Positions 43,630 through 56,337 of a DNA stretch of 64,000 nt are shown here, in pieces. Below the pieces are notes generated by a model. That model was not told where the DNA came from and ran no database searches. It saw only the letters and a program-made list of their open reading frames with translations. This stretch comes from Heloderma charlesbogerti. Its lineage: Eukaryota; Chordata; Lepidosauria; Squamata; Helodermatidae. The translations under genes were made by a program, and so were the position numbers. Position 1 is the stretch's first letter. Each line of letters opens with the position of its first letter. The stretch covers positions 186,001 through 250,000 of the forward strand of contig JANEZZ010001900.1 of the NCBI GenBank assembly GCA_026122225.1, written 5' to 3'.

Positions 43630-45210
43630 ATAGGAACGTTGGAAGCTGCCTTATACTGACTCAGACCACTGGTCCATCTAACCCAGTATTGTCACCAAGG
43701 TTTCAGGCAGGAGGTTTTCCAGTCCTACCTGGAGATGCTGGGGATCAAACCTGGGACCTTCTGCATGCCAAGCATGTGCTCTACCAGGGAGCAATGATGT
43801 CTCCCTCTAGGCAGGGCTGGGAAATACCATTTCTGAGACCCAGCAGAGCTACCACCAGTACTTTCTTAGTATTCCCCACATGGCTGCCATCATGTTAAGA
43901 ATTGGCCCTAAATGTTGGGAACTAGTTTTGCCATGCTTCAAATAATACTCTACTAGCCACATTGAAGAATGGTCAGCCTAACTGGAAAAGGGCCCTGGAT
44001 ATGTTTCTCTGGGATCTGAACATGACAACATGGTAGGGGAATAACCTCACTACAGTTTAACTTAATTGAGAGGCTGGAAACCCAAAGAACTGTAAGGTGG
44101 GGGGAGGTACCCATAGCCATAGTTGAAACTATAAGCTGATTGAGATAACAAGGATGACTTCAAAGCTAAAGTAACTCAAGGTTGATGTTAGAACAGCTGT
44201 TATTGTTGCTGTCAGGAGTGCCCTAGCTGCCTCTTGCAGTCCCCTCCAATAGCCAACTCAGGACACAGACAACGAGGATTCTTTCTAAGGCTTTATTCCT
44301 TTATTACTTAATGACTCCTACAGATACTAATCACTAGTGACTAAGCAAGGAACTGCATTGGGGATAGATAGATAGCAGAGTAGCCTAAGCTCCAGGTAAG
44401 GCAGTTGGTCCCCATTTGAAGGAGAACTGTGGGAAGACCCTGAACTTATGGGCTAGGGAGAGATCTTCCCTCTTTCCCTTGGGTCCTCGGGATGCGACCA
44501 TTGTTTGAGCGCCAAACGAGTGGTATGCCTCCTTTCTGCGCCCTCCATCTGTTGTCACTCCCTGCGTCTGCGCCGAGCGTCCAGCAAGCCCCCCTCCAGC
44601 GCTCTCTCACTGCCAGGGTCACTATCTCTCCCAGGAATGCTGGCAGGAGGAATCTCTGCCAGCTGCTGTGCTTGTGAGAGATGAGATGGCTCCTCTCCCA
44701 CGGACTGCTGTTCTTCCTCAGAATCAGAACTGCTCTGGGGCTCTATGGGCTCAGTTTCCACCCTGACAGTTATTTACATATTTCTTTATGTGTATTTAAA
44801 ATATTTCTGGGCCACCTTTAAGGGCAAAAGCCCTCCCAAGGTTGTTATTGTTCGGCTATTTTATCGTTATTGATTTTTGCTGCTGTTTTTATGCTGTATT
44901 TTCATTGTGTTTTTGAGGTTTATGTTGATTATGTTTTATGAAATGTTGCAATTTTATATTTATGCAATGAAAGCCATGTTGTGAGGGCCTGGTTCTAAAA
45001 CAAGCCTATAAATAATGTAAATAAACAAATCATCAATCTAGAATTAAGGGTTAGTAAAAACAGCCAACTATTTTCATAGCCAAAGCCCAGGACTGCCATG
45101 AGATCATAAAGTAGACTCTGCTTTCTTCACTCAGATTTCTTATTTATGCCATGACAACCTCTCTTTAAGCTTAGTTGATATGCTGATTTTTTAAACAAAA
45201 CTTTTGACCA
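43630..45210. repeat. Unclassified ~1-kb repeat, copy B, interrupted by solo LTR
   Basis: It is colinear with 17497-18516. The SINE-like head (CATAGGAACGTTGGAAGCTGCC to GGGAGCAATGATG) is followed by the same unique block, then the LTR, then TTTAAGGGCAAAAGCCCTCCC, AAATAAACAAATCATCAATC and ACCAATAGGG. The intact copy shows where the LTR went in: after GTTATTGTTG. Confidence 0.7.
44210..44768 (-). mobile_element. Solo LTR (TGTCAG family), minus strand
   Basis: A 559-bp unit runs TGTCAGGAGTGCC...CACCCTGACA on the plus strand. In reverse complement it starts TGTCAGGGTGGAAAC and has AGCAGTTCTGATTCTGAGG, as in the other two copies. The flanks are GTTGC and GTTAT, an imperfect 5-bp duplication. The acidic/arginine-rich short frame (44555-44761) is a family by-product. 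Confidence 0.8.
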
Positions 45211-45537
45211 ATAGGGATGAGAATAGTGACTCTGAAAACAATGACATGACTGCAGTAGTACTAAGGACATGGCAGTGGATAGCAGAATGTACGTAGCACT
45301 GGGGCTGTTCAGCTTTCTCTGTTTAGGGCAGCAACCAGGTTGGGGGGAGAGCACATCTGGCTGTTGCCATGGTGCTTGGTTTGGCAAGTCTCTTTCTGAG
45401 CTCTAGATCTTAGCAAGATCAATACCTAGCATTGCCCATATAGGTAAGGTTCCTCCAGTGTGGCATCACTTGAAAGCAGTTACATCTCCAGTCATTACCA
45501 TTCACTCAACCTGAGAACCGCTGAATGGCTAGGTTCA

Positions 45538-45933
45538 CACAACACGCTGACCCATATTCAGTGGTTGAGTGTGGGTTGTTGTTGAATTATGGGTTGCTAA
45601 TGAACTGTGGGTCTTCATGTTGTCTGAACACAGTGCGTTTTCTGCAAGTGGGATATCGTGTTGTCTGAACGCAGCATGTTTTCCGCATGGTAGCTTGTTA
45701 ACCATGCAGTGTAGCTTGTTAACCACTCTGAACAACCCAACAACAAACCATGAGTTCTCAATGTGGCTTTTTCGAGAAAAATAAGCCACACTGCATGGTT
45801 AACAAGGCATGCTGTGGAAAACACACTGTGTTCAGACAACACAATAACCCACGGCACAACAACCTAGAGTTCAACAACAACCCACACTCAACCACTGAGT
45901 GTGAGTTAACATGTCGTATGAACCCAGTCAATT
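45538..45933. mobile_element. Fold-back element, family F2
   Basis: The outer arms pair: GGTTCACACAACACGCTGAC with its approximate complement GTCGTATGAACC. Further in, CAGTGGTTGAGTGTGGGTTG pairs with CAACCCACACTCAACCACTG (exact over 19 bp), and GAACACAGTGCGTTTTC pairs with GAAAACACACTGTGTTC-like sequence. Almost the whole 396 bp is a long imperfect inverted repeat. Homologous to 56338-56708. No target duplication was identified. Confidence 0.8.
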
Positions 45934-45934
45934 A

Positions 45935-47278
45935 TTACCCTGGGTCAAACACCCATTGGTGCCTTATTGGGCACATCATGCTAAACACCCTACTCTAGCA
46001 TCTCTCATGAAACAGCAATCCCATTGACTACACTACAGTATTCTTTCTGGCTACCTTACTGATTACTGTTCTTGATTATCTTTACAGATTTTCAATCACC
46101 TTTCCCATACTATTTAATTATATGGACATTCTATTGGGACAAAATTTATACAAGTAGGCTTTCATTTGGTTTTGTCTTAAGGCCTCCATTTCCAAGGACA
46201 GGTGGGTTGGCTGCAGGTGGGCAGACTTCAGGTTTGGGGGATCTGCTTTGATTTTTTTCACTAGAACCCCAAGATCTACTGGCCAGGTTCCGAAGACATA
46301 AAATTAGATCTGAAGAATTTTGAACCTAGAAATTTCTTTTGAGTACTAGACGTGAATTGTGTTCACAGCCTTTCAACACAGCCAACTTTTACAAGCTTTC
46401 GACACCAACTAAAGACCAGACATTTGATTATATCTGTATTGCTTAATCTTGTAAGCTTACTTATCTGTGTTCCTGTGCCCCCCTGTTTTGCTGTTTTATC
46501 TATGGATGCTGTGTGATTGTAATGAGTTTTATTGTTTTTGTACCCCACTTTGAGATTATTTTATAATGAAAAGTGGGTAACAAATTGTATGTATAAATAA
46601 ATTAATAATAAATACATAAATGCACTTCTGGTTAACCTTTCCTCCAAGCTGTCTTCATTTCAGCCCACAAAGCATAATTTAGGAAGGGAGGAGAGTAATT
46701 TTATTGTTGCCATTGTTAAACTGTTGGGAGAAATTACAGCTGATCTACTGCAAATCACCCAGAGACCTACCAGTAGATCCCAAACTACCTTCTGCTAATC
46801 CCTGGGTACACAATAATGTGGCTTCTGGTATATACATATGTGTGTGTGTGTGTATAATTCCTGTTTGTATACCAACTATCTGATTGTCTAGGGTTCAGTT
46901 TTCTCTTTACTTTCATGAAAACAAGTTATTAACGAGCCTTACTTTTTATTGCCTTAGCTAGCTTCCCCCAACTTCTGCTGCAATTAGCTTAGGAGGATTA
47001 ACTACTGGGCTGCATCCAACTCCAGTGAATGGAAATTTAAAGGAGGATTTTGGTCAGATGACACTTCTGGGAATGGTTATTTTTATCAGGGGAGTGGACA
47101 ATGAAACAGTGATTAAACAGAGGATGTGGGCAGTTTAAGCCCCCTGGGAATGCAAGGGTCTCATCTCACTATAAGCCTGCCTCAATATGCACTTTTCTAA
47201 ACTTACAGTCTAATTTTTAAAACTGAACTAACAGCTGAATTTCTAAATTAAATTGAGGTCTACACCTACTCTTTAGTT
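45935..47278. other. Unassigned spacer
   Basis: No gene. A LINE-like tail (TTTTGTACCCCACTTTGAGATT, AAATAAATTAATAATAAATA) lies at about 46535-46620. Confidence 0.4.
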
Positions 47279-47414
47279 CAGCGTTCCCCAACCTGGTGCC
47301 CTCCAGATGTTTTTGACTTTAACTCCCATGAGTCCCTGGCAGCATGGTCAATGGTCAGGAATTCTGGGCATTGTTATCCAAAACTTCTGGAGGGCACCAG
47401 GTTGGGGGGAGGTT
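47279..47414. mobile_element. Short hAT-type palindromic MITE
   Basis: CAGCGTTCCCCAACCTGGTG and CCTCCAGATG on the left pair with CTGGAGGGCACCAGGTTGGGG on the right, with the inner ACTCCCATGA and GGTCAATGGTCAGG segments. This structure is well known from amniote hAT MITEs. Confidence 0.75.
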
Positions 47415-47523
47415 GCTTGAGCTTATAAACTGCACTTAAAACCTAAACTGAGTCTCCATTGAGCTTGAACTGAAACCTATGCCTACACATTGTGTTTATA
47501 AGCTGACCTTCCCACCAGCTAGG

Positions 47524-47905
47524 TTTACACTGGGTCATTTCACATGACACAACAGCGCATGGTGGATTAAGTTACCTGTGAGGAGCTGTGGCATGTGCTG
47601 GCCACCATTATGAATATGCAAGACCCGGCCAGGGGTTGCCATGTCTTATCATGTCATCCAAGCCCAGGCAGTAGGGGTTATTTGAGGGTTAAACAACCCT
47701 TGCATGACCCTAAAGCAGGCCATGTGTTATGCAAAGGTTCTTTAACCTTCAAATAAGCCCCACAGACCAGGTTTGCACAACACAACAAGCCATAGAAACC
47801 CCAGTTGGGGGTTGCGTATTCATAATGGCAGCCGGCATGCACCATAGGTCCTCAAGGGTTAATTAACCTACAGTGGGCTGTCATGTTGGCTGAACCAGGT
47901 GACTT
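47524..47905. mobile_element. Fold-back element, family F1, second copy
   Basis: Shares with 27965-28308 the CCAGGCAG-(TA)GG, TTATTTGAGGGTTAAACAACC and AACCTTCAAATAA segments and the TTTGCACAACACAACAAGCC block. Outer arms CATGACACAACAGCGCATGG / ATGGTTTA-type segments pair in part. Confidence 0.6.
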
Positions 47906-49119
47906 TCTTTTATCAGTGTAGAACTAAAAGTAGTGTTTACCCCCTTTCCAAGACTCAGTTTAGTCTAGGCTTCTGGTTGGGATTTACTGCAGCCCCTCAA
48001 GGCTTTCCTGCTTGGAGCTGCAAGAATGGTCAGTTCAACAGAATTATCTCTTCTAGCTCCTTGAACTGAACGTTTCTACAAGATTTCCCTCACGCCCTTG
48101 GAATTTAGCTCGTAAGCTGTACATTTCTACAGAACTACACTCTGGAATTTACTTCCTAGCATGCAATGCCCTTGTTTTAGCTGCAGCTGATGATTAATAA
48201 ATCATTAATAAATAGGTAGCAATTACCTTTTCCTCACACAGGTGCTTAACTTGCCTGCCTGCTTAATAACTGTTTGCTCTGATGTGTCTTCATCACTGAA
48301 GCTGAGACCCTTTTTCAGTTGGGGTTCCCTTCATACCTACCTGTATAACAGCAAGACCACCTTCACAATAGTATGGAAAATATGTATATGTCCTAGCTTG
48401 AGAAAGCCCAGATGTGTTTCTATTTTACTGTGGAGAATCACATGTATTCATCAAAGTATCTGAAAGTTGGATGTGCAAATGCACATGTAGCCAGTCTCAA
48501 GTTGTGGAATGTATTCCAGTTATAACGTGGTGTCATACATTATTATTGTACTCAGGAACCAATTCCTGAGTTATAAAAACAAGATGTGCACCTGCTATCA
48601 TTCATGAATGGCACACATTTATATAAATGAGAGTGACTGTCCACAAAACAGGCTTATTTTGTGGGCTGATCCTTATGTATGTAATTTGAAAAGCAGTGTG
48701 GAAAAATAAATCAGTATGGAATGTTTTGGGTGTCATATGTACCCTAACATTAGTAACATGGACTAGCAGTAATCTACAGCAGATAAAAATGGGAAATGTT
48801 AAATGAAATACACTTGAAAAACTCTTTCCTCTGCATATCTCTCCAGCAGCATGTGGTGAAGGGCAAAGAGGAGCAGCTGTAGAAATGGGGCAACTATCAG
48901 CTGTAACATTTAATCAATGAAGTAGGTTTTTAAAAGTACTCAAGTGATTCAGAAAGGAGCTCAGATGCTACCATCAGCTTGAGATCTAAGGGACAGGTCT
49001 TGTCTGGAGTCATCTGAGGTTGTTATGTATGCCCTGTATCTCAAATGTGCTATTCTTTTACTTTGGCAAAATACTCTAAGATTTCAGGAAAAGGTTTTCC
49101 ACAGTGAACTAAGATAGAT

Positions 49120-49123
<4 letters not shown>
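47906..49123. other. Unassigned spacer
   Basis: No gene or recognised repeat. Confidence 0.4.

Positions 49124-49155
<32 letters not shown>
49124..49155. repeat. (CT)n microsatellite
   Basis: About fifteen CT units. Confidence 0.95.
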
Positions 49156-49158
<3 letters not shown>

Positions 49159-50004
49159 CTCTATTTTTCCTTGAGTGTTTCAGTTTTGTGTGATCTCTTC
49201 TACAATTGTATTAGCCTTGTTTTCAATGGCAGATAGTTATCTGGGAGCTATCTTGAATTTCCTCAATAGATCTCTAAGTCCTAACTGTTTTTCTGGAAGC
49301 ACTTCTATGCTTTTAACATTTATGTGTCAGGGTGAGATTCAGAGATACAGCTTTGTACTGCATCTATGTCCTGGGGAAAGCTGCACCTATTTTCTGCTTG
49401 GCATACTGTTGTTAAAGACACAGAAGCTTCGATATTTTTTTTAAAAAGTGGCAGCCTTACAGAACAATCCACCTTGTGGTGGTGCAGTGGGGAGTTCCAT
49501 AGTGGAGCTAGAACCATTTCTGAAGTCCTTCCAGGTTGCACTAGATCCCACTGATCCTCATCTGCTCCTGACAAACCTTTGGCATGCCCATAAACCACCC
49601 AGTGTTGGGTCCCATGGGGTGGAAAGCTCTGCCACCATCCAGGGAGGACCTCTCACAGTGGACCTTTTCCTCCACAGGCCATATAGGGTGGTTACTTATG
49701 CATCATCAAAATAGAGAACAAAGGAAGACACTAATTTGCATGGCATTGGTATATGGGGATTATATATTTAGATATAAATGTACATTTAGAAATAATTACT
49801 ATAATTTAAATAGAAATGCAGTACATCTCACCATAGTGGGGAAGACTGACATGGTGCCATGTGTACCTACCTGTTCAGTCTGCTATCTAGGCGTTAAAGT
49901 GTTGATGGACAACTTCAAAGCCCCCGCTGTCCCTCCTTATGGGCCTTTGACTTTGAACCAGACTTGGACTTGACAGCCATCAAATAGCAGACACCTTCAA
50001 ATAG
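49156..50004. other. Unassigned; LINE-like frame at 49450-49650
   Basis: The block GGCAGCCTTACAGAACAATCC to GGTGGTTACTTATG resembles decayed 3' repeats but cannot be placed. No gene. Confidence 0.35.
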
Positions 50005-50192
50005 AGGAGGGGCTGTGGCTCAGTGGTAGAGTGCCTGCTTTGCACACAGAAGGTCCCAGGTTCAATCCCTGCTGTCTCCAGGGAGGGCTGGAAAAATTCC
50101 TGCCTGAACCCCTGGAAAGTCAATATTGACAATACTGGGCTAAATGGACCAGTGGTCTGACTCAGTATAAGGCAGCTTCCTATGTTCCTATG
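50005..50192 (+). mobile_element. tRNA-derived SINE, complete
   Basis: The head has an RNA polymerase III A box (TGGCTCAGTGGTAGAG) and B box (GGTTCAATCCC) in tRNA spacing. The body includes CTGCCTGAACCCCTGGAAAG and GACCAGTGGTCTGACTCAGT. The tail is CTTCCTATGTTCCTATG. Reverse copies form the heads of the two 1-kb repeats. Confidence 0.85.
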
Positions 50193-51484
50193 CTGATTGT
50201 TGTTTGTAAAGTAAGACACCTGCAGCATCCAACAACTCTCCAGGACTGCAGCATAGGATTGCTTTCTTAATCAGTCATCATATGATAAACTATCTAGGAT
50301 GACAGATTCTGTTTTGCTAGCTACTCAAGCAAAAAACCCCCTTCAAATAATGATCAGCCATAATAGGAAATTATAGCTTATAGCTTCTGCTATCAGTCTG
50401 AATGAATGTATGAACTAGCACAGAGGAGAGACTAGATCAGATTTTAAGAGGAAACTCCTGAGATAGGTGTAATTTGGTAGTAATGGTCTTACTACATACA
50501 GTATTGGTTCTTTGCTTTAGTGACAAATTAGACAGCCACCCTATCTGTATATATAAGATTGACAGTAACTCCTACATAGAAAACAGAAATCTTACTATAC
50601 AACACTTTGTGCCCTCCGAAACTAGGGCAGTTCCATATTCATAACCATTCAGAAAATGGATTCCAGTGTCCATTCATTAACAGTTATTGCCTTTTGAAAG
50701 AACCATATACTGTATGCATCTAGTAAAGTCCACAGCAGAACTGCCATTTATTTTAATGGAGCAGGACTGCAGTTCAAGCATTTTCCCAGAACACCAGGAA
50801 AGTCTAATTGAAAATTTATTTCCATGTTACTCTTAAGAGAAAAAATGCTAAAAGAACATCTGGAGATTTTGTGGTGAAGAGTTCAAGTGCATCTTGATCA
50901 TTCAACTCTCTTACACACATCATCACAAGAAAATAAATTAAATTCTTGAATATGATATTGTCTTTAGGGCTCAGCCCTAACTTTTAATGAAGAAATACAC
51001 TGGGGACTTGCAAAACAATTAAGAACGTTTATCCTGTGTGGGAACAAGAAGATTAAAATACTGGTGATCTAAGGAATTATGAGTTTCTAGTTCTATGGAT
51101 TTGATCTTCATTAAAATTGTGTTTGATTAGTTAAGGAGAATTAATATCTCAGGCACTCTGGGAACTTCTTGAAGGCTGGGTATAAATCAAATAAATAAAT
51201 AAATAAGCACATTTATTCCATACAATATTTATCCTTTAGATAAATATAAATAAATACTTTTATTTTATATAATATCCTATAGATGAATATAAATAACTAT
51301 TCCAAGATTATAGAAGCACTGTAGATAAATAAGACATATGTAACCTGCATCAGTTGCATAGATTTGTAGATTTGAGTATATGTGTTTCCTTATTTGGATA
51401 ATACTCCTAAGACATTTTCAAACATATTTGTTGCACATATGAGCATGAAGATTGTTTTAATTAATTACTGCTGCAGTATTTAGC
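50193..51484. other. Unassigned spacer
   Basis: No gene; AAATAAATAAATAAATA at about 51190 may be a LINE tail. Confidence 0.4.
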
Positions 51485-51496
51485 ATGGCCATTTAT

Positions 51497-52331
51497 TGTT
51501 GTTCAGTCGTGTCCGACTCTTGGACCATAGCATGCCAGGCCTCCCTGTCCTGCGCTCTTTCCCGGAGCGTGCTCAAGTCCATATTCATTGCATCAGTGAT
51601 GCTATCTAGCCATCTCATCTACTGCCGTCCCCATCTCCTTTTGCTTTCAATCTTTCCCAGCATCAGGGTCTTTTCCAGAGAGTTTTCTCTTCGCATTAGG
51701 TGGCCAAAATATTTGAGCTTCAGCTTCAGTATCTGTCCTTCCAATGAGCACTCAGGGTTGATTTCCTTTAGGATTGACTGATTGGACCTCCTTGCAGTCC
51801 AGGGGACTCGTAAGAGTCTTCTCCAGCACCACAGTTCAAAAACATCAATTCTTTGGCGCTCAGCCTTCCTTATAGTCCAGCTCTCACAGCCATACATTAC
51901 TACTGGGAAAACCATAGCTTTGATTAGACGGACCTTTGTCGGCAAGGTGATGTCTCTGCTTCTTACTATGCTGTCTAGGTTTGCCAGAGCTTTCCTCCCA
52001 AGGAGCAAGCGTCTTTTAATTTCATGGCTACAGTCACCGTCTGCGTTGATCTTGGAGCCCAAGAAAATGAAATCTGTCACTGCTTCCATTTCTTCCCCTT
52101 CTATATGCCAGGAAGTGATGGGGCCAGATGCCATGATCTGAGTTTTTTTAATGTTGAGTTTCAAACCAGCTTTTGCACTCTCCTCTTTCACCCTCAACAA
52201 GAGGCTCTTGAGATCCTCTTCACTTTCTGCCATTAGGGTGGTATTGTCTGCGTATCTGAGATTGTTGATAATTCTCCCAGCAATCTTAATTCCGACCTGT
52301 GATTCATCCAACCCAGCGTTTCTCATGATGT
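51497..52331 (-). pseudogene. RTE-BovB LINE, 5'-truncated 3' end with 12-bp target duplication
   Basis: Flanked by exact ATGGCCATTTAT at 51485-51496 and 52332-52343, a LINE-style target duplication. The minus strand starts inside the polymerase at MRNAGLDESQVGIKIAG, followed by RYADNTTLMAESEEDL (the catalytic pair is AD-N here, so the second aspartate is lost), LNIKKTQIMASGP, LGSKINADGDCSHEIKRR and YGCESWTIRKAERQR, running open to about 51619. The 3' tail ends ACGACTGAACAACAA. It is 835 bp against more than 3 kb for a full BovB. The long open frame shows it is younger than the 16-kb copy. It could not move by itself. Confidence 0.9.
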
Positions 52332-52343
52332 ATGGCCATTTAT

Positions 52344-54019
52344 ACATCTCCAAAAATGAGGACACAGATATGCATAAAATTTGCATGTGCTAATCTATAT
52401 ATGGCTCGGTGCATCTTTAGAAGTAATTTCTATAGTTTAAATAGAAATATAATATAATCAATTGCAATTTATGCATAAGTAAGCACTTTACGGTTGCAAT
52501 TTGCACAAATTACACTAATAACAGCTGTAATTTGCCCAGGATATGCAAAGTACAGCTGCAATTTGCATGTCTTGCCTTTTTTTAGAAAAACAAATAATAA
52601 AGCCAAAATCCGCAAGCCATGCACTGGCAGGGAGAGCTGGTCCATTGCAGATTCTGCAGGTCAGATTCTTAGGAATCCAATGTCCTTTTAATCTGGTGAG
52701 GATTTTTCCAGTATCCCTACCCACAATGCCCTGGGATGATGCTCAGTATAGGGTATTGGGGAAGATCTAAAATGGGGGCCAGGCTGCCAACATGGTTGAT
52801 GCTGTTGCCACTTGCAGAGTCAGTGCAAATCCCGCCCCCCCCCCCAAAAAAAACCACAGGGAAAAAAAGAAGCTGTGCTACAACCCTTGCCAATGGTGAG
52901 CCCTACCACTGAGGAATTGTTGGAGAATTTCTCCTCTCCCTGGAGAAATTCAATGAAATTGTCTCCCCAATTTCTCTGCCCACAAATCGGGTGGAGAATT
53001 TTGAGAGGCCATTTGCACAAAGCTCTAGTATAAGTCAAAGGAGCCTGGATACCCAAGAAGGCAACTTCTTCTGAGATGCAGGATGGCCAGAGGCTCACAA
53101 TGCAGAACTTGCTACCATCTCCAGCAGTGATGCCTGGGGATAATCAAAAGTGATTGCTTGTTGCTCCAAGAAGACCCTACTTCTTACCTCCACCCTCTCT
53201 GCAATGGAATTGTGAAACCTGGAACGTAGTCTGAAAGCTAGGCCTAAGAAGGGGGTGATGTGGCTAGTTTGTCTGTGCTAGACCCTACTTCAGTGGCCTG
53301 GGCTGAGAAATTAGAAGCTTCACCAGCAAAACTGGGTGCTTCATGGTCATGTTCTTCAGTAATGTTGCCTCTTTTAAGCCCCAGTATCTTATATTCCCCT
53401 CTTCATTCTGATAGCCAGTGAAATATGCCCACTCAAATAAAATTGCCTCGCTACTGAGCCAAAAGTTAGGAAAGGGTTAAAGAATAGTAGGGTTATATTA
53501 CTGTGACTTATTTAATTTAGAAGCAAACAAGCATCAATGAACATTAATTGGTTTTTCCCTAAATGGCTTAGGAAACAGATGAATTTGTTGGGAACTTGGG
53601 AAGTGTAGGTGTCCTTGATAGCTCCTTATCTGTATCCTTGCCCAAATATGACTGATGGCTTTGTTTGTTTATCGGATACATTGGACCAATGCATTTGATA
53701 TGTGTCTAGCATTAGCATTCTCAAATTTTGGCCAGAAAATGAGGACAGGAAAGAGGAGCTGAATTCTGATAACACTGGAAATTCTAGTGTAGATATATTA
53801 TCTCAAAACATATAGTGCCAGGAGAATGGAGGGATGTTGCATGTTTTGAATTTAGAACTGCAGGCAAAATGCATCTGAAATATCTCCTGTGCAAGCCTTG
53901 CTAAAATCAAAGTAGTGGGGCAAGTTTTTGAGTTTACCAGAACTCTTCTTCAGACTGGATAAGCAAAAAAAAAATCAAAAAGGGAAAATATGCAAAAAGA
54001 TGTTGCTCTTTTAATACAC
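52344..54019. other. Unassigned spacer
   Basis: No gene. The stretch at about 52440-52580 repeats GCAATTTGCA/GCTGTAATTTGC units irregularly. A C/A run lies at about 52837-52855. Confidence 0.4.
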
Positions 54020-54022
54020 TTA

Positions 54023-54440
54023 GGGAGCAATCCTATGGCCGCTAGTTAGCGGCTAGACAGCCATAGGATACGTCAGTTTCCGGGAACCGACCTTGGAGCC
54101 TGCTCTCTAAGGTCAGTTTCCAGAGAACTGACCTTCCCCCCCTCCCGCGCTGCCTTGAGGCAGCTCGGAACGGCCCCGTGCTCTGCACTTGGAAGAGGAG
54201 TGCGGAGCACCAAAAACGGGGCGTTCCAGGGGGCATTCTGGGGTGGGGAAGGCAGAAATGCTGGTACCACACATCCTATGTGTCGTCCAGCAGCCACTTC
54301 CCCTGCTCCTCCTTCCCTGCAAATACAGGGAAGCTGAAGCGCAGAGGGAGCAATCCCCTCCGTGCTTCTCCTGCCCTGTATTGGATAGGCATTTGCCTCT
54401 GAGTTTGGAGGCAGCCGCCTATCCCCATAGGGTTGTGCCC
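54023..54440. mobile_element. Harbinger-like MITE, complete (418 bp)
   Basis: GGGAGCAATCCTATGG at the left and CCATAGGGTTGTGCCC at the right, each flanked by TTA (54020-54022, 54441-54443). A second palindrome, GGCCGCTAGTTAGCGGC, lies at 54037-54053. The inner region matches 733-1093 and 23150-23397. Overlapping ORFs are artefacts. Confidence 0.8.
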
Positions 54441-54529
54441 TTAGAAATGCTGTGCTCTGGGGAACATTCATGTGCCTTGCCCAAGAATCCTCAGAAACCT
54501 GGAGCCAGCACTGGCATTGCAGTTACTTG

Positions 54530-55085
54530 GTACGGTTCATCCTGTTGATGCCTTGGTCTAAGCTAAGGCGTTTCACTTTTGGAGAAGACTTTTTGACTGA
54601 TATGTTAATTATTCATTCTTCTAGATTGTCTAGATTATATCCATCCCTCAGTTCAAATAATCAGAAAGCCAGTTATTTGGATCTTATTACTTTGGCTCCA
54701 CATAGGAATGCTTTTACAGAATTAAGATTTAATGTTATGTCCTCTGCTTTCTTAGATGGCTGTTATAAGAAATTATCATCAGAAGAGTGTTCTTGTGTGT
54801 TTTGTAAAACTGTAACTGAGGAAATTGTTCATGATGTCACTTGGTATCCTCTTTATAAGGATTCACATGAAAAATATTGGTCTGAGTTTAGGCTCAGGAA
54901 GGATTTCGTTATACCTAGTGAATTTCTATTTGTTTGAAATTGAAAATTATGTTACCTTGCATGTCTCCTTATTTGCACAGTGACCAGGAAATTGAGAGCT
55001 AAATTTGAGAGCTATATTCAGCTCTGAATATTCCTCCTGGGATTTTTTTTTATGGCGTATAGCTAAACAATAAAATTATTACCAC
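54530..55085 (+). pseudogene. Non-LTR LINE 3' end, possibly the same group as 60.2 kb
   Basis: The frame ending at 54937 has LTDMLIIHSSRLSRLY, then ELRFNVMSSAFLDGCYKKL and SCVFCKTVTEEIVHDVTW, the Cys-containing C-terminal domain seen at the end of several APE-LINE polymerases (C-x2-C ... H). After the stop comes an AT-rich tail with AATAAAATTATT. The 5' part is absent. Confidence 0.6.
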
Positions 55086-56330
55086 TGCAACTACATACTA
55101 ATTATGTTTCACATACGCCTTGTGCTGCTGGTTTTTGCTTATACAAATATACAGGCAGAGTTGGGATCATAGCCACTGGTCCAGCCTACCTCAGTGTGCC
55201 AACGTCCATGCTTTGGAGGTCCCATATGTGCAAAAGCCCACATGGCTCAGTTCATACCCTGGAAAAATGGAAGGTACAGATCACACATTCAGAACCTATA
55301 CACGTTGGGGTGCATGGAATTTCCAAAATGGAGGTTGGGTATGGTGAGGAGATAGAGCCAGTGAGCACAATTCTGACCTCCACCACCTCACATACAGTTA
55401 TACGCTTTCATCTTCCCGGGGGGCTCTAATATAAAAGCATTGTGCATTTCCTTTGACATTATGGCAAAATGTTGAAGTCATACAAGCGTACATGACATTT
55501 TAGATTCAGGATGGTTTTCATTGCTAGGAATTCAAATTATTTGCAGGACATGATGCCCCTCCATAAGAGGGGATTTTTCAGATAATAATCAGTGACTGAA
55601 ACAACTAACTTTGACCATATTTTTTTAATCTTTTCATTGCTACCACCCATTTACATAATTGGACTGTTCCTATCAGGAGGATCATTCAGGCTTTATTCAT
55701 TGATGTGCAACATCTGCATTTCTCACTGCTGGGCTCTGCCTTACTACCGCAAACAATCAAAGTTAGACACATTATACATCTGCCATTTTTTATCATCTAA
55801 ACTGCCTCAAGTAGGAGCACTGCATTTATATTTTATAATGAAAAGAGTCTCTGAATGCCAACTAGTAGACACAAAAGATTATCTTCTGGATTTGCCAGGC
55901 TTTGATTGTCAGACATTAAATTTTTTAGCAGCCACTTCAGATGAATTATTGATGTTTGCACCATTTGGAAAAATGGATCACATTACTGGAGTAATTAGCA
56001 CCCTGCCACTTCTGCCTATCACAGTCAACATGCCATGAGAGAAGCCAACATTGAGCTATTTTTTAAGTAAATAGCTGCCTTCACTTATCCTCCATTAATA
56101 TGTTGACAATTACAATCTAGCACCTAAGGATATTTATCAGTAGGGTTTGTTCAACAAAAATATCTGTTCCATTCTCTATAGATGTAAACATCACTTCTAG
56201 GACATGTTCGTTTTGAAAATTCAGGTGTTCATATAGTCAATGAGGGCTTTATCCCATCCTCTGTGTGTGTTTGAGAAACCCTACTTACTGCAATGGAATT
56301 CTTACAAAGTATGCAAGGCTGGAGAGAGGC
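55086..56330. other. Unassigned spacer with one longer open frame
   Basis: A frame at 55592-56038 (148 codons, hydrophobic N-terminal half) has no recognised motif, and the surrounding base composition is ordinary for the region. I do not call it a gene. Confidence 0.35.
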
Positions 56331-56337
56331 ATTGACT

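Noticed and set aside
50005..50080. A functional tRNA gene
   Set aside because: A and B boxes are present, but the sequence continues into a SINE body and tail and does not fold as a complete tRNA.
55592..56038. 148-codon ORF as a host membrane-protein exon
   Set aside because: No recognised motif, no splice-site support and no conservation evidence available.
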